Shown in pieces: positions 1 through 6,393 of a stretch of 36,035 nucleotides of DNA. Each line of letters starts with the position of its first letter. The first letter of the stretch is position 1. The DNA comes from CALFMR01 sp035550595. GTDB lineage: Bacteria; Acidobacteriota; Vicinamibacteria; Vicinamibacterales; SCN-69-37. The notes beneath the pieces were generated by a model, which did not search any database, was not told the DNA's origin, and worked only from the letters and a program-made list of their open reading frames with translations. The stretch lies in assembly GCA_035550595.1 (NCBI GenBank), contig DASZOV010000019.1, positions 1 to 36,035 on the forward strand, given 5' to 3'. Both the position numbers and the translations under genes were made by a program.

Positions 1-821
1 ATGCCGAGCGCCCACTGCACCTGGTCGAGGTCGTGCGCGCCCCATCCGCAAATCTCGCCGCCGCAGAAGTCCTTGATCGACAGCCAGCCGGGCCGCGACC
101 GGCTCGTGCGGATGTTCTCGTTGAACGGCTTCGGATCGACCTGGCCCATCCACATGTCCCAGTCGAGCGTCGCCGGCACGGGCTCGGCCGGCAGACGACT
201 TTCCCACGCGCCCGCGAAGTTCACGCCGACCACCTTCGTCACCGTGCCGATGTAGCCGTTGCGCACGAGCATGCACGCGCGATGGAACCTCGCGTCGGAT
301 CGCTGCTGGCTTCCCACCTGCAGGACGCGGCCGTGGCGGCGCACGGCGTTCACCATCGCGCGGCCTTCGCGCACGGTCAGCGTCATCGCCTTCTCGACGT
401 ACACGTCCTTGCCCGCCTGCGCGGCGTGGATGGCGTGCAGCGCGTGCCAGTGATCGGGGCTGGCAATGACGACGGCGTCGACGTCCTGGCGATCGAGCAG
501 CCGGCGATAGTCCTGGTAGACGGACGCCTCGGCCACGCCGAGCCGGTCGGCCGCGGCATCGCGCCGGGCGCGCGCGAGATCGATGTCGCACACGGCCGCG
601 AATGCGACGTCACCCAGTCGCATCAGCGCGCCGGTGTCCGAAAACGATCGGCTGCCCGTGCCGATGGCGCCGAAGATCACGCGGTCGCTCGGCGCCGGGC
701 CGCGTTGGCGGCCGCCGAGCACGCGCGCCGGCACGATCGCGGGCGCGGCAAGCGCCGCACCGGCGCCGAGGGTCTGCTTCAGGAACTCGCGTCTGCTGCT
801 CTTCGATCGCTTCGGCGTCAT
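1..821 (-). CDS. Gfo/Idh/MocA family oxidoreductase, exported by Tat, C-terminus cut by window edge
   Basis: The frame runs off the left edge of the window without a stop, so only the N-terminal 273 residues are visible. The protein opens with a basic stretch and a twin-arginine motif (S-R-R-E-F-L-K) followed by an Ala-rich hydrophobic segment, typical of Tat-exported members of this family. A Rossmann nucleotide-binding motif follows (VIFGAIGTGSRS), then the family strand VVIASPDHWHA and the region EKAMT, where many relatives have EKP. Such enzymes oxidise or reduce sugars with bound NAD(P). The start at 821 is preceded by GGGAGG about 8 bases upstream and overlaps the stop of the PmoA-like gene as ATGA, so the two are probably translationally coupled. 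The exact substrate cannot be read from the sequence. Confidence 0.88.
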   Translation of the reverse strand, partial: MTPKRSKSSRREFLKQTLGAGAALAAPAIVPARVLGGRQRGPAPSDRVIFGAIGTGSRSFSDTGALMRLGDVAFAAVCDIDLARARRDAAADRLGVAEASVYQDYRRLLDRQDVDAVVIASPDHWHALHAIHAAQAGKDVYVEKAMTLTVREGRAMVNAVRRHGRVLQVGSQQRSDARFHRACMLVRNGYIGTVTKVVGVNFAGAWESRLPAEPVPATLDWDMWMGQVDPKPFNENIRTSRSRPGWLSIKDFCGGEICGWGAHDLDQVQWALG

Positions 822-1780
822 CGACCTGCCTCCCAGGCATTCATCTCCGAGCGGAGCGATTCCGGCGTCCAGGCCGATCGGCTGAGCGCGATGCGATAGT
901 GCAGCGTCCAGGTTTCGCCCGCCTTCAAGGTCTTCACCGCGGGCGCGAGGATCGCCGGATCCGCAAAGCGGAACGTCGCGTTGTTGATCAGGTACCACGG
1001 CGCGCGTGCGCCGATGTTCGCCGGATCGCTGAAGATCGCGATGGCCCCCACGTCACGGCCGTCCTCGCTGAAGTTGCACGCCACGGCGGCCGCGTTGGGT
1101 CGCGCGCGATCGTTCACGAAGGCGGTGACCGGTCCCTCGGTCGTCACGACCGTCATGGCCAGCGGCGCCGCCGCCAGGCGGGCGCCGAGGCCCGCGTAGC
1201 CGCCGTTGACGGCGCCGTGCGGCTCGCCCGGCATCGGCGTGCGATCCAGCACCGCGCCCTCGGACCCCGCGACGAACGTGGAGCGCCAGTCGATCGTGAA
1301 CCCGCCGTCGCGGTCCGGCGCGGAGACGACGATCCGCCGCGTCTCGGTCATATCGACGCGTCCCGGCGACGGCCGGTAGGTCAGGTTCATCGTCATCGTC
1401 GCGCGCCCGTCCGGCTCGGTCGAGATCTCGGGCACGTCCCATCGCGTGGCGCCCTGCGATTTGCCGCTCGTGCGGTCTTCCTCCCAGTAGTTCACCCCGT
1501 TGATGTACTTCCACGAGAACCAGAGGCCGTAGTGCCACGGATGATCCTGCGGCTTGAAATTCGTGAGGCTGGGCCCGCCGACCGGGCCGAGCGGATCGAA
1601 GAACGGCTTGCCGTACTTCGGGTCGAACGTGAACCGCCAGGCCACGGTCGACCCTGTCTGCCAGGCCAGCGAGGTGTCGGTGCGCTGCCATGTCCCTTGC
1701 TGAGGGGCAGCCGCGAGGGGAAGTACACACAGGACGGCCACCGAGGCCGCCAGCCAGGCCGAGGGGAGTGAGCGTGTCAT
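818..1780 (-). CDS. PmoA-like (DUF6807) exported protein
   Basis: A 320-residue protein with a Sec signal peptide (MTRSLPSAWLAASVAVLC, Ala-rich cleavage region near residue 25). The body matches my memory of the PmoA/DUF6807 family of Acidobacteria, Planctomycetes and Bacteroidetes: the conserved run DHPWHYGLWFSW near residue 90, then WEEDRTSGKS and a late PWYLINNATF region. The biochemical role of the family is not established; it often sits beside Gfo/Idh oxidoreductases and sugar-acting enzymes. The frame is open far upstream, but the ATG at 1780 gives the signal peptide and is preferred. It overlaps the oxidoreductase downstream by four bases and is divergent from the aminotransferase, leaving a 78-base shared promoter gap. 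Confidence 0.85.
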   Translation of the reverse strand: MTRSLPSAWLAASVAVLCVLPLAAAPQQGTWQRTDTSLAWQTGSTVAWRFTFDPKYGKPFFDPLGPVGGPSLTNFKPQDHPWHYGLWFSWKYINGVNYWEEDRTSGKSQGATRWDVPEISTEPDGRATMTMNLTYRPSPGRVDMTETRRIVVSAPDRDGGFTIDWRSTFVAGSEGAVLDRTPMPGEPHGAVNGGYAGLGARLAAAPLAMTVVTTEGPVTAFVNDRARPNAAAVACNFSEDGRDVGAIAIFSDPANIGARAPWYLINNATFRFADPAILAPAVKTLKAGETWTLHYRIALSRSAWTPESLRSEMNAWEAGR

Positions 1781-1858
1781 GAATGTGGGCGAAGCATACA
1801 CCGGCTGGGCGAGGTCCAGTTCGAGGAACGGCACATTGAAGACAATAGGGAGATGGGA

Positions 1859-3058
1859 ATGACCTTCGGGCACGAGCTTCGCGACCGGTGGCCGCTCGAT
1901 CCGGCAATCGTCTATCTGAATCACGGCACGGTCGGCGCCGCACCGCATGACGTCCTTCGCGTGCAGCAGGCGCTGCGCGATCGGATGGCGCGGCAGCCGT
2001 CGCAGTTCCTGCTGCGCGAAGTGACGCATGCGCTGTCCGGGCTGAGCGGAGGCAGCGCTGTGGGAACGCCAGCCGACGAGCCCACGCTGGTGCGTGCGGC
2101 CGCGCGGGAGGTGGCGTCGTTCATCGGCGCGGCCGGCGACGACGTGGTGTTCGTCGACAATGCGACGTCGGGTGTGAACACCGTCCTGCGTGCCGTGCCC
2201 TTGGCGCCGGGCGACGAGATCCTGACGACCGATCAGGCGTACGGCGCCGTGATGAACGCGGCGCGCTTCGTCGCCGAGCGTCGCGGTGCGACGGTCACAG
2301 TTGTCGAGGCGCCATATCCGCGGTTCGACGTGGACGAGCTCGTGGCGCGCATCGATCGCGCCATCGGTCCGCGCACGCGTCTGCTCGTCATCGATCACGT
2401 GACGTCGTCGACCGCGCTCGTGCTGCCGGTTGCGGCCATCGCCGAACGCTGCCGTGCGCGTGGCGTGGCGGTGCTCGTCGACGGCGCGCACGCGCCCGGC
2501 GCCATTCCGCTCGACGTCCCGTCGCTCGGCGTCGACTACTACACGGGCAATCTCCACAAGTGGGCGCAGGCGCCGCAGACCGCCGCGTTTCTGTGGGCTG
2601 CACCGCCTCGTCAGGCCGGCCTGCACCCGCTCGTGATCTCGTGGGAACTGGACCACGGCTTCACCGCGGAGTTCGACATGGTCGGGACGCGCGACCTCAC
2701 GCCATGGCTCTCCGCGCCCGCAGGCCTGCGGTTCCTCGCGGACTTCGGCTTCGCGGACGTCTGCCGCTGGAATCACGATCTCGCATGGCAAGCAGGGCGG
2801 GTGTTGGCCGCGCGGTGGGGCACGCGACTCGAGGTGCCGGAATCGTCCGTCGGGACGATGGTCACGGTGCCCGCGCCAGCACGATTCCCTGGCGACGCCG
2901 CAACGGCGAGTCGCCTTCGCGACACGCTGCTGTTCACGCACGGCATCGAAGTTCACGTGTACGCGGCGCTCGGACGCGTGTGGATCCGCGTCTCCGCGCA
3001 GGTCTACAACGAGCTGACTGACGTCGAGCGGCTGGCCGAGGCGGTGCTGGCGTTGTAG
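1859..3058 (+). CDS. aminotransferase class V-fold PLP enzyme (isopenicillin N epimerase-like)
   Basis: A 399-residue PLP-dependent enzyme of fold type I. Visible landmarks are the N-terminal YLNHGTVGAAP motif, the cofactor-binding DNATSGVN region, VLVDGAHAPG (Asp208 and His211) and the Schiff-base lysine in NLHKWAQ (Lys234). This combination is typical of the CefD / isopenicillin N epimerase-like branch, which includes cysteine desulfurase-like and epimerase enzymes; substrate cannot be assigned. An ATG exists at 1853, but AGGGAG at 1847-1852 would abut it directly; the ATG at 1859 has a proper six-base spacing and is preferred. No signal peptide, so cytosolic. Transcribed away from the PmoA-like gene. 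Confidence 0.9.
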   Translation: MTFGHELRDRWPLDPAIVYLNHGTVGAAPHDVLRVQQALRDRMARQPSQFLLREVTHALSGLSGGSAVGTPADEPTLVRAAAREVASFIGAAGDDVVFVDNATSGVNTVLRAVPLAPGDEILTTDQAYGAVMNAARFVAERRGATVTVVEAPYPRFDVDELVARIDRAIGPRTRLLVIDHVTSSTALVLPVAAIAERCRARGVAVLVDGAHAPGAIPLDVPSLGVDYYTGNLHKWAQAPQTAAFLWAAPPRQAGLHPLVISWELDHGFTAEFDMVGTRDLTPWLSAPAGLRFLADFGFADVCRWNHDLAWQAGRVLAARWGTRLEVPESSVGTMVTVPAPARFPGDAATASRLRDTLLFTHGIEVHVYAALGRVWIRVSAQVYNELTDVERLAEAVLAL

Positions 3059-3148
3059 GCGAAGATGGTGTGCGCAGGTGTGCGCATGGACGCCGGGCGC
3101 GCATTCACGTCGCGCGCGGCGTGTGCCTGGCCGACGACTATAAGGCCC

Positions 3149-3171
3149 GCCGGAATCCAGCGTAATCCGGC
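3149..3171. other. small hairpin downstream of aminotransferase gene
   Basis: GCCGGA and TCCGGC form a perfect six-base stem around an 11-base loop, about 90 bases after the aminotransferase stop. There is no T-run, so a terminator role is only possible. Just upstream (about 3070-3087) a ten-base unit GTGTGCGCAG/T is repeated twice in tandem. Confidence 0.3.
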
Positions 3172-3208
3172 ATATATTCGGGTGTGATGAACACCGACGC
3201 GATCCAGA

Positions 3209-3364
3209 TCACGCCGGACGTCCTGCTCGTTCGGCATGGCGCCGGGTGGCCGACGTGGTACAGCCCCCGCCACGCATTACGAGAATCCATCCGATCACCC
3301 AGGCAGCAACGGCGACGACAGCGCCGAGTATGCCGACCAAGATGGACGCGAGCCAGTCGTCCAT
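3209..3364 (-). CDS. 51-residue single-span membrane protein, paralogue of the 4656-4859 gene
   Basis: A short frame starting ATG at 3364, ten bases after the stop of the zinc-ribbon membrane protein, so probably its operon partner. The product begins MDDWLASILVGILG and has one hydrophobic helix ending AVAAWVIGWIL, followed by a short basic, Gly-rich tail. The helix is almost identical in protein sequence to that of the gene at 4656-4859, and the DNA is similar over about 95 bases with many silent differences, which supports real coding. The similarity stops after the R-G-G-G segment; the last 17 residues look unrelated and the protein may be a truncated copy. Function unknown; a membrane-anchored accessory peptide is a guess. 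Confidence 0.6.
   Translation of the reverse strand: MDDWLASILVGILGAVVAVAAWVIGWILVMRGGGCTTSATRRHAERAGRPA
3264..3358 (-). repeat. duplicated mini-membrane-protein segment, copy A
   Basis: About 95 bases here resemble 4766-4857 at roughly four bases in five by eye, same orientation. The differences fall mostly at third codon positions of the minus-strand frame. It covers the membrane helix and ends abruptly on the 3' side of the gene. Confidence 0.65.
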
Positions 3365-3374
3365 GCTGGTCGCG

Positions 3375-3758
3375 CTACGCGTTCCCGCAATGTGGACATT
3401 TCGCGCTCGCCTGCAGCCGCTTGTTCGAGCAGTGGGGGCAGACGACGAGCGTGCCCTGCGGTCTGGACAGCAGATAGATGACGAGCCCGACGACGCTCGT
3501 GCACATCACGAGGAGCATCCAGAGCACGGCGCTGTCCATGCCACGGGACTTGGCGTCGCGAGCCACCCACACGAGCAGGGCGATGTCGAGCGCGAGGATC
3601 ACCACGAGCATGAACAGCGTTCCGCCGCAGCCGAGGCAGCCCATCGCGGCGGCCGCATTCGCGCCCGCGTCGCGTCCTTGCGCGAGCACGGTCGCCATCG
3701 TCGCACCCATCCAGATCAATCCCGTGGCTATCCACGCGTCACGTCGTCGAGTCGTCAT
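3375..3758 (-). CDS. membrane protein with C-terminal zinc ribbon
   Basis: A 127-residue protein. Residues about 8-26 form a signal anchor or first helix; a second helix (LFMLVVILALDIALLVWVARD) and a third (LWMLLVMCTSVVGLVIYLL) follow, with a short cytosolic turn containing DAKSRGMD between them, an arrangement seen in PLDc_N-type small membrane proteins. The C-terminus is a zinc ribbon with two CPHC/CPHCG knuckles 13-14 residues apart, probably facing the cytoplasm. The frame is open upstream but the ATG at 3758 gives a complete and sensible protein; no strong ribosome site is visible. It is followed after ten bases by the mini membrane protein. No function can be assigned; a regulatory or scaffold role is speculation. 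Confidence 0.78.
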   Translation of the reverse strand: MTTRRRDAWIATGLIWMGATMATVLAQGRDAGANAAAAMGCLGCGGTLFMLVVILALDIALLVWVARDAKSRGMDSAVLWMLLVMCTSVVGLVIYLLSRPQGTLVVCPHCSNKRLQASAKCPHCGNA

Positions 3759-3906
3759 CGTCGATGTCCAGTCAGGCGGCCCTGCGTCGAGCGCGCCGTT
3801 GCGTTCTCCAGTCGTTCGACAAGGTGGCCGAAGTTCTAACACGCACGCACCCCGCTGACAACATCGGGACGGCGCCGTGTGGATGGAAGGCTCGCGGCGA
3901 CCGACG

Positions 3907-4254
3907 TCAGGCGCGCATGACGCGTCGCCGTGCCGCCAGCGCGTAGGCGTCGAAGTACTTCTGCAAGGACACGGCGGTGGACCGGTACTGGTTGGGCCCG
4001 ACGAGAAAATCCGCAGTGACCTCGCGTGCTCGCGCAATTTCGCGCAGCCGTGCGGGCGACGCAAGGAGGCGCGGGTCGGTCAGCGTCAGGTCGAACAGTT
4101 CCAAGGCACGGTACGCGGCACGTTCGGACATGCCGGCGTTCTTCGGCTTCCAGGCGATCGCACGGCTCACCTCGCTGCCGATGTTGCCGAGCTGTTCGGC
4201 GAGCGACAGCGTCGTCCATCGCCCGTCGGCGAGATCGCGGTGTTGGACGGTCAT
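3907..4254 (-). CDS. small helical protein encoded with DUF5674
   Basis: A 115-residue, predominantly helical, soluble protein (LSLAEQLGNIGSEVSRAIAW, then ERAAYRALELFDLTLTD, then an Arg-rich REIARAREVTADFL helix and LQKYFDAYALAARR). It starts with the ATG at 4254, which overlaps the stop of the DUF5674 gene by four bases (ATGA), so the two are translated together. I recall similar small helical proteins next to DUF5674 genes in other bacteria, but no experimentally known function. The size, overlap and order are like those of toxin-antitoxin or nucleotide-enzyme accessory pairs; this is only an analogy. No signal peptide or metal-binding motif is evident. Confidence 0.75.
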   Translation of the reverse strand: MTVQHRDLADGRWTTLSLAEQLGNIGSEVSRAIAWKPKNAGMSERAAYRALELFDLTLTDPRLLASPARLREIARAREVTADFLVGPNQYRSTAVSLQKYFDAYALAARRRVMRA

Positions 4255-4613
4255 CGCCGCACGAGCCGCGTGACCAGAGCGGCGATCGCCTCTCGGGTGG
4301 CGGGATCGTCGACGCCGCGGGACCGGTTGCCGAACGACGGGCGTAGATTGATCATCGAATCGAATTCAAGCCAGCTGTCTTCCGGCAGCTCAGGGTACAG
4401 ATTGATGCCCCAGAGATCCGCCTGAGTCGAGCCATCGGCGAGCAGCACGGCCTCTTGGTCGGCGTGCATGTCGGCGTCGAGGAGCATGATGTCCCGTCGA
4501 ATGTCGACGACGGCCTTCACGAGGTCCTCGAAGCGCGTGCCGAGCATCGCGCGAAGTTCGTGAATGGTCACTGGTTCGGAGAGCGTCACTCGTCGCATAG
4601 CGGTCAGCGGCAT
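4251..4613 (-). CDS. DUF5674 family protein
   Basis: A 120-residue protein with the conserved features of the uncharacterised DUF5674 family: an N-terminal helix (ELRAMLGTRFEDLVKAVVDI), then LDADMHADQEAVLL, then the most conserved part, DLWGINLYPE followed by WLEFDSMINLRPS and GNRSRGVDDP. The acidic and histidine residues (Asp-Met-His-Ala-Asp, Glu-Phe-Asp) could form a metal site, but this is inference. Start is ATG 4613 or an internal ATG at 4598; neither has a strong ribosome site. It is the first gene of a two-gene unit with the small helical protein. The family is common in metagenomic and candidate-phylum genomes and has no assigned function that I know of. Confidence 0.85.
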   Translation of the reverse strand: MPLTAMRRVTLSEPVTIHELRAMLGTRFEDLVKAVVDIRRDIMLLDADMHADQEAVLLADGSTQADLWGINLYPELPEDSWLEFDSMINLRPSFGNRSRGVDDPATREAIAALVTRLVRR

Positions 4614-4655
4614 TCTACGCTGCGCCGCATTCCGGTGTCGTGGTCATGCGCGCCA

Positions 4656-4859
4656 TCAGCGGCGCCGCCGTCGGCCGCTGAGCGTCCACACGGCACCGAC
4701 CGCGAATCCGATGAGTGCGACGATCAGCAGTTGAGCGATCTCGAAGCCGAGCGAATCCATCCCGCCGCCCTCGCCACGCACCAGGAGGATCCACCCGATC
4801 ACCCAGGCGGCCACGGCGAGGACGGCGCCGAGCATGCCGACGAGGAGAACCGCGAGCAT
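4656..4859 (-). CDS. 67-residue two-span membrane protein
   Basis: Starts with the ATG at 4859, whose A is also the last base of the TGA stop of the DUF1080 gene (TGATG), so it is probably co-translated with it. The product has a first helix (GMLGAVLAVAAWVIGWILLV), a Gly-rich turn, a second helix (IAQLLIVALIGFAVGAVW) and a poly-arginine C-terminus (GRRRRR) that should stay cytosolic. The first helix is nearly the same as in the 51-residue protein at 3209-3364. No known family is recognised and no function can be given. Confidence 0.7.
   Translation of the reverse strand: MLAVLLVGMLGAVLAVAAWVIGWILLVRGEGGGMDSLGFEIAQLLIVALIGFAVGAVWTLSGRRRRR
4766..4857 (-). repeat. duplicated mini-membrane-protein segment, copy B
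   Basis: Counterpart of 3264-3358; this copy is inside the longer, two-helix protein and is the likelier full-length version. Confidence 0.65.
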
Positions 4860-5701
4860 CAGTCGACGACCTTCACCCAGATGTTCCGCACAGACACCTT
4901 CGTCGTCGCCTCGATCTCGATCCCGAAGAGGCCCGCCTGATTGTTCGACGACGCCGGGTCGTCGTCGATCATCACGGACATGAGTTGGCCGTTCACGATG
5001 TGAAGGAACGTGCCGCCGCGGGCGATGACGATGTACTGGTTCCAGTCGTTCGCCCTCACGACGTCGCCGAGCGCGGCGCGATCGCCGATCGTGCCCATCA
5101 AGGTCTTGTCGCGATCGCCGTGGCCTTCGACGACCTGTCCGCGCCAGGCGAGGATGCGCATCGGCGTGTTCTCGGAGTAGAACTGGCCGGTATAGACGCG
5201 GCTCGGCCAGAAGTCGGCCTGCGGACCCGTCATCATCCAGTCCAGGTTGACCGGCCCGGCGTTCGCCGTCACCTCGGGCGCAATCCGCGCGAGCCACGGC
5301 CGTCCGGTCACGCTGCGATATTGCAAGCCGCTGCCGCCCGTGCCTTCGACTTTGATCTCGAACTTCAGCGTGAAGTCCTTCGCGGTCAGGTCGCGATAGA
5401 CGAGATAGCTGTTCCCGCTCGGATTGGCGGCCGTCGACTCGCCGACGATCGCGCCGTCCTCGACACGCCAGAACTTCGGGTTGCCCTCCCACCCCTTCAG
5501 GCTGACGCCGTCGAAGAGCGGGACGTAACCCGTGTGGTCGTTGAAGTCGAGAGGCGCGGGTTCGGTGAAGACCATGGGGCCGGCCGGCGGACCGCCGGGC
5601 GCCGATCCCGCGGGTTGCTGCGCGTGCGTGACCACGACCGTTGCGAGGACCGCGAGCACGATGCCGAACACACCGCGTCCCGTCCATCTGTTCGTTCTCA
5701 T
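4859..5701 (-). CDS. DUF1080 exported protein (3-keto-disaccharide hydrolase family)
   Basis: A 280-residue protein with a Sec signal peptide (MRTNRWTGRGVFGIVLAVLA, cleavage probably after VTHA). The mature part has the hallmark start of DUF1080 / PF06439: FTEPAPLDFNDHTGYVPLFDGVSLKGWEG, then the WRVEDGAIVGES strand, YRDLTAKDFTLKFEIKVEG, the GLQYRS motif, and the terminal GLFGIEIEATTKVSVRNIWVK. The fold is a concanavalin-like beta sandwich; members hydrolyse 3-keto-glycosides or bind sugars in the periplasm. GGAGG lies eight bases before the ATG at 5701. It fits functionally with the exported Gfo/Idh oxidoreductase at 1-821, as 3-keto sugars are made by such enzymes, though the genes are separated here. 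Confidence 0.9.
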   Translation of the reverse strand: MRTNRWTGRGVFGIVLAVLATVVVTHAQQPAGSAPGGPPAGPMVFTEPAPLDFNDHTGYVPLFDGVSLKGWEGNPKFWRVEDGAIVGESTAANPSGNSYLVYRDLTAKDFTLKFEIKVEGTGGSGLQYRSVTGRPWLARIAPEVTANAGPVNLDWMMTGPQADFWPSRVYTGQFYSENTPMRILAWRGQVVEGHGDRDKTLMGTIGDRAALGDVVRANDWNQYIVIARGGTFLHIVNGQLMSVMIDDDPASSNNQAGLFGIEIEATTKVSVRNIWVKVVD

Positions 5702-5846
5702 GATCGAGTCCTCCGTCCGATCGATGTCCGATGCTCGAAAGACTACCCGATCGAGGCACATTTCCAGCGGATCGCTCGAGTGGTAGAAGCCGACTGCGGC
5801 TGCCGGCGGCTTGGGATCGACGGGGCGATCGCGTCATCATGTGTGC

Positions 5847-6377
5847 ATGAAAACACTGCGCGCGTGGCTGGGGCTCGAACGGAGCGGAGCGGCGGGCGAT
5901 CAGCCGGCGCTTCGGCAGATGCTGGACGCGCTGGACCAACTGCCGCCGGACCGGGCGCGATTTCTCGCGGGCTTCGCCTTCTTGCTCGGACGGGTGGCGC
6001 GCGCCGACGATCGCGTCAGTCCGGAAGAGACACACGCGATGGAGGATCTGGTCGCGAAACAGGGACAGCTACCCGTGGAGCAGGCCATGCTCGTCGTCGG
6101 GCTCGCCAAGACGAGCACGCGGCTCTTCGCGGGGACGGCCGATTATCTCGTCGCGCGCGAGTTCGCGACAACGGCTACCTATGACGACAAGCTCGCGCTC
6201 CTGCGATGTCTTTTCGCGGTGTCCGCCGTGGACGATGCCATCTCCATCGCCGAGGAGACGGAAATCCACCGCATCGCGAACGAGCTGAAGATCGATCGCG
6301 CAGACATCGTGTCCGCGCGCATCGCCTATCGACAGTTTCTTCCGGGCCTGCACGCGTCGTCGGAGGAGAAGTCGTGA
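5847..6377 (+). CDS. TerB-like tellurite resistance domain protein
   Basis: A 176-residue all-helical protein matching the TerB-like (COG4103) family: after an N-terminal amphipathic part, the sequence FLAGFAFLLGRVARADDRVSPEE and MEDLVAK is the typical first TerB repeat, and LLRCLFAVSAVDDAISIAEE with EIHRIANELKI is the second. Each holds an acidic A-D-D / V-D-D cluster, which in TerB relatives binds metal ions. The role is unknown outside tellurite operons; here there are no other ter genes, so tellurite resistance should not be inferred. Start ATG 5847 is the first in frame with a sensible N-terminus; no strong ribosome site. Convergent with the ADOP permease, with only 16 bases between stops. 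Confidence 0.82.
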   Translation: MKTLRAWLGLERSGAAGDQPALRQMLDALDQLPPDRARFLAGFAFLLGRVARADDRVSPEETHAMEDLVAKQGQLPVEQAMLVVGLAKTSTRLFAGTADYLVAREFATTATYDDKLALLRCLFAVSAVDDAISIAEETEIHRIANELKIDRADIVSARIAYRQFLPGLHASSEEKS

Positions 6378-6393
6378 GCTCGGATGGGGCGCG

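Noticed and set aside
818..2956. A 712-residue minus-strand open frame across the aminotransferase gene
   Set aside because: Only its last 320 residues (from 1780) form the PmoA-like protein with its own signal peptide; the rest is Arg/His-rich antisense of a clear PLP enzyme.
3907..4613. Calling the DUF5674 pair a toxin-antitoxin system
   Set aside because: The layout fits, but no toxin fold or antitoxin DNA-binding motif is visible, so I left the function open.
5847..6377. Tellurite resistance operon
   Set aside because: Only one TerB-like gene; no TerC, TerD, TerZ or TelA genes in the window.
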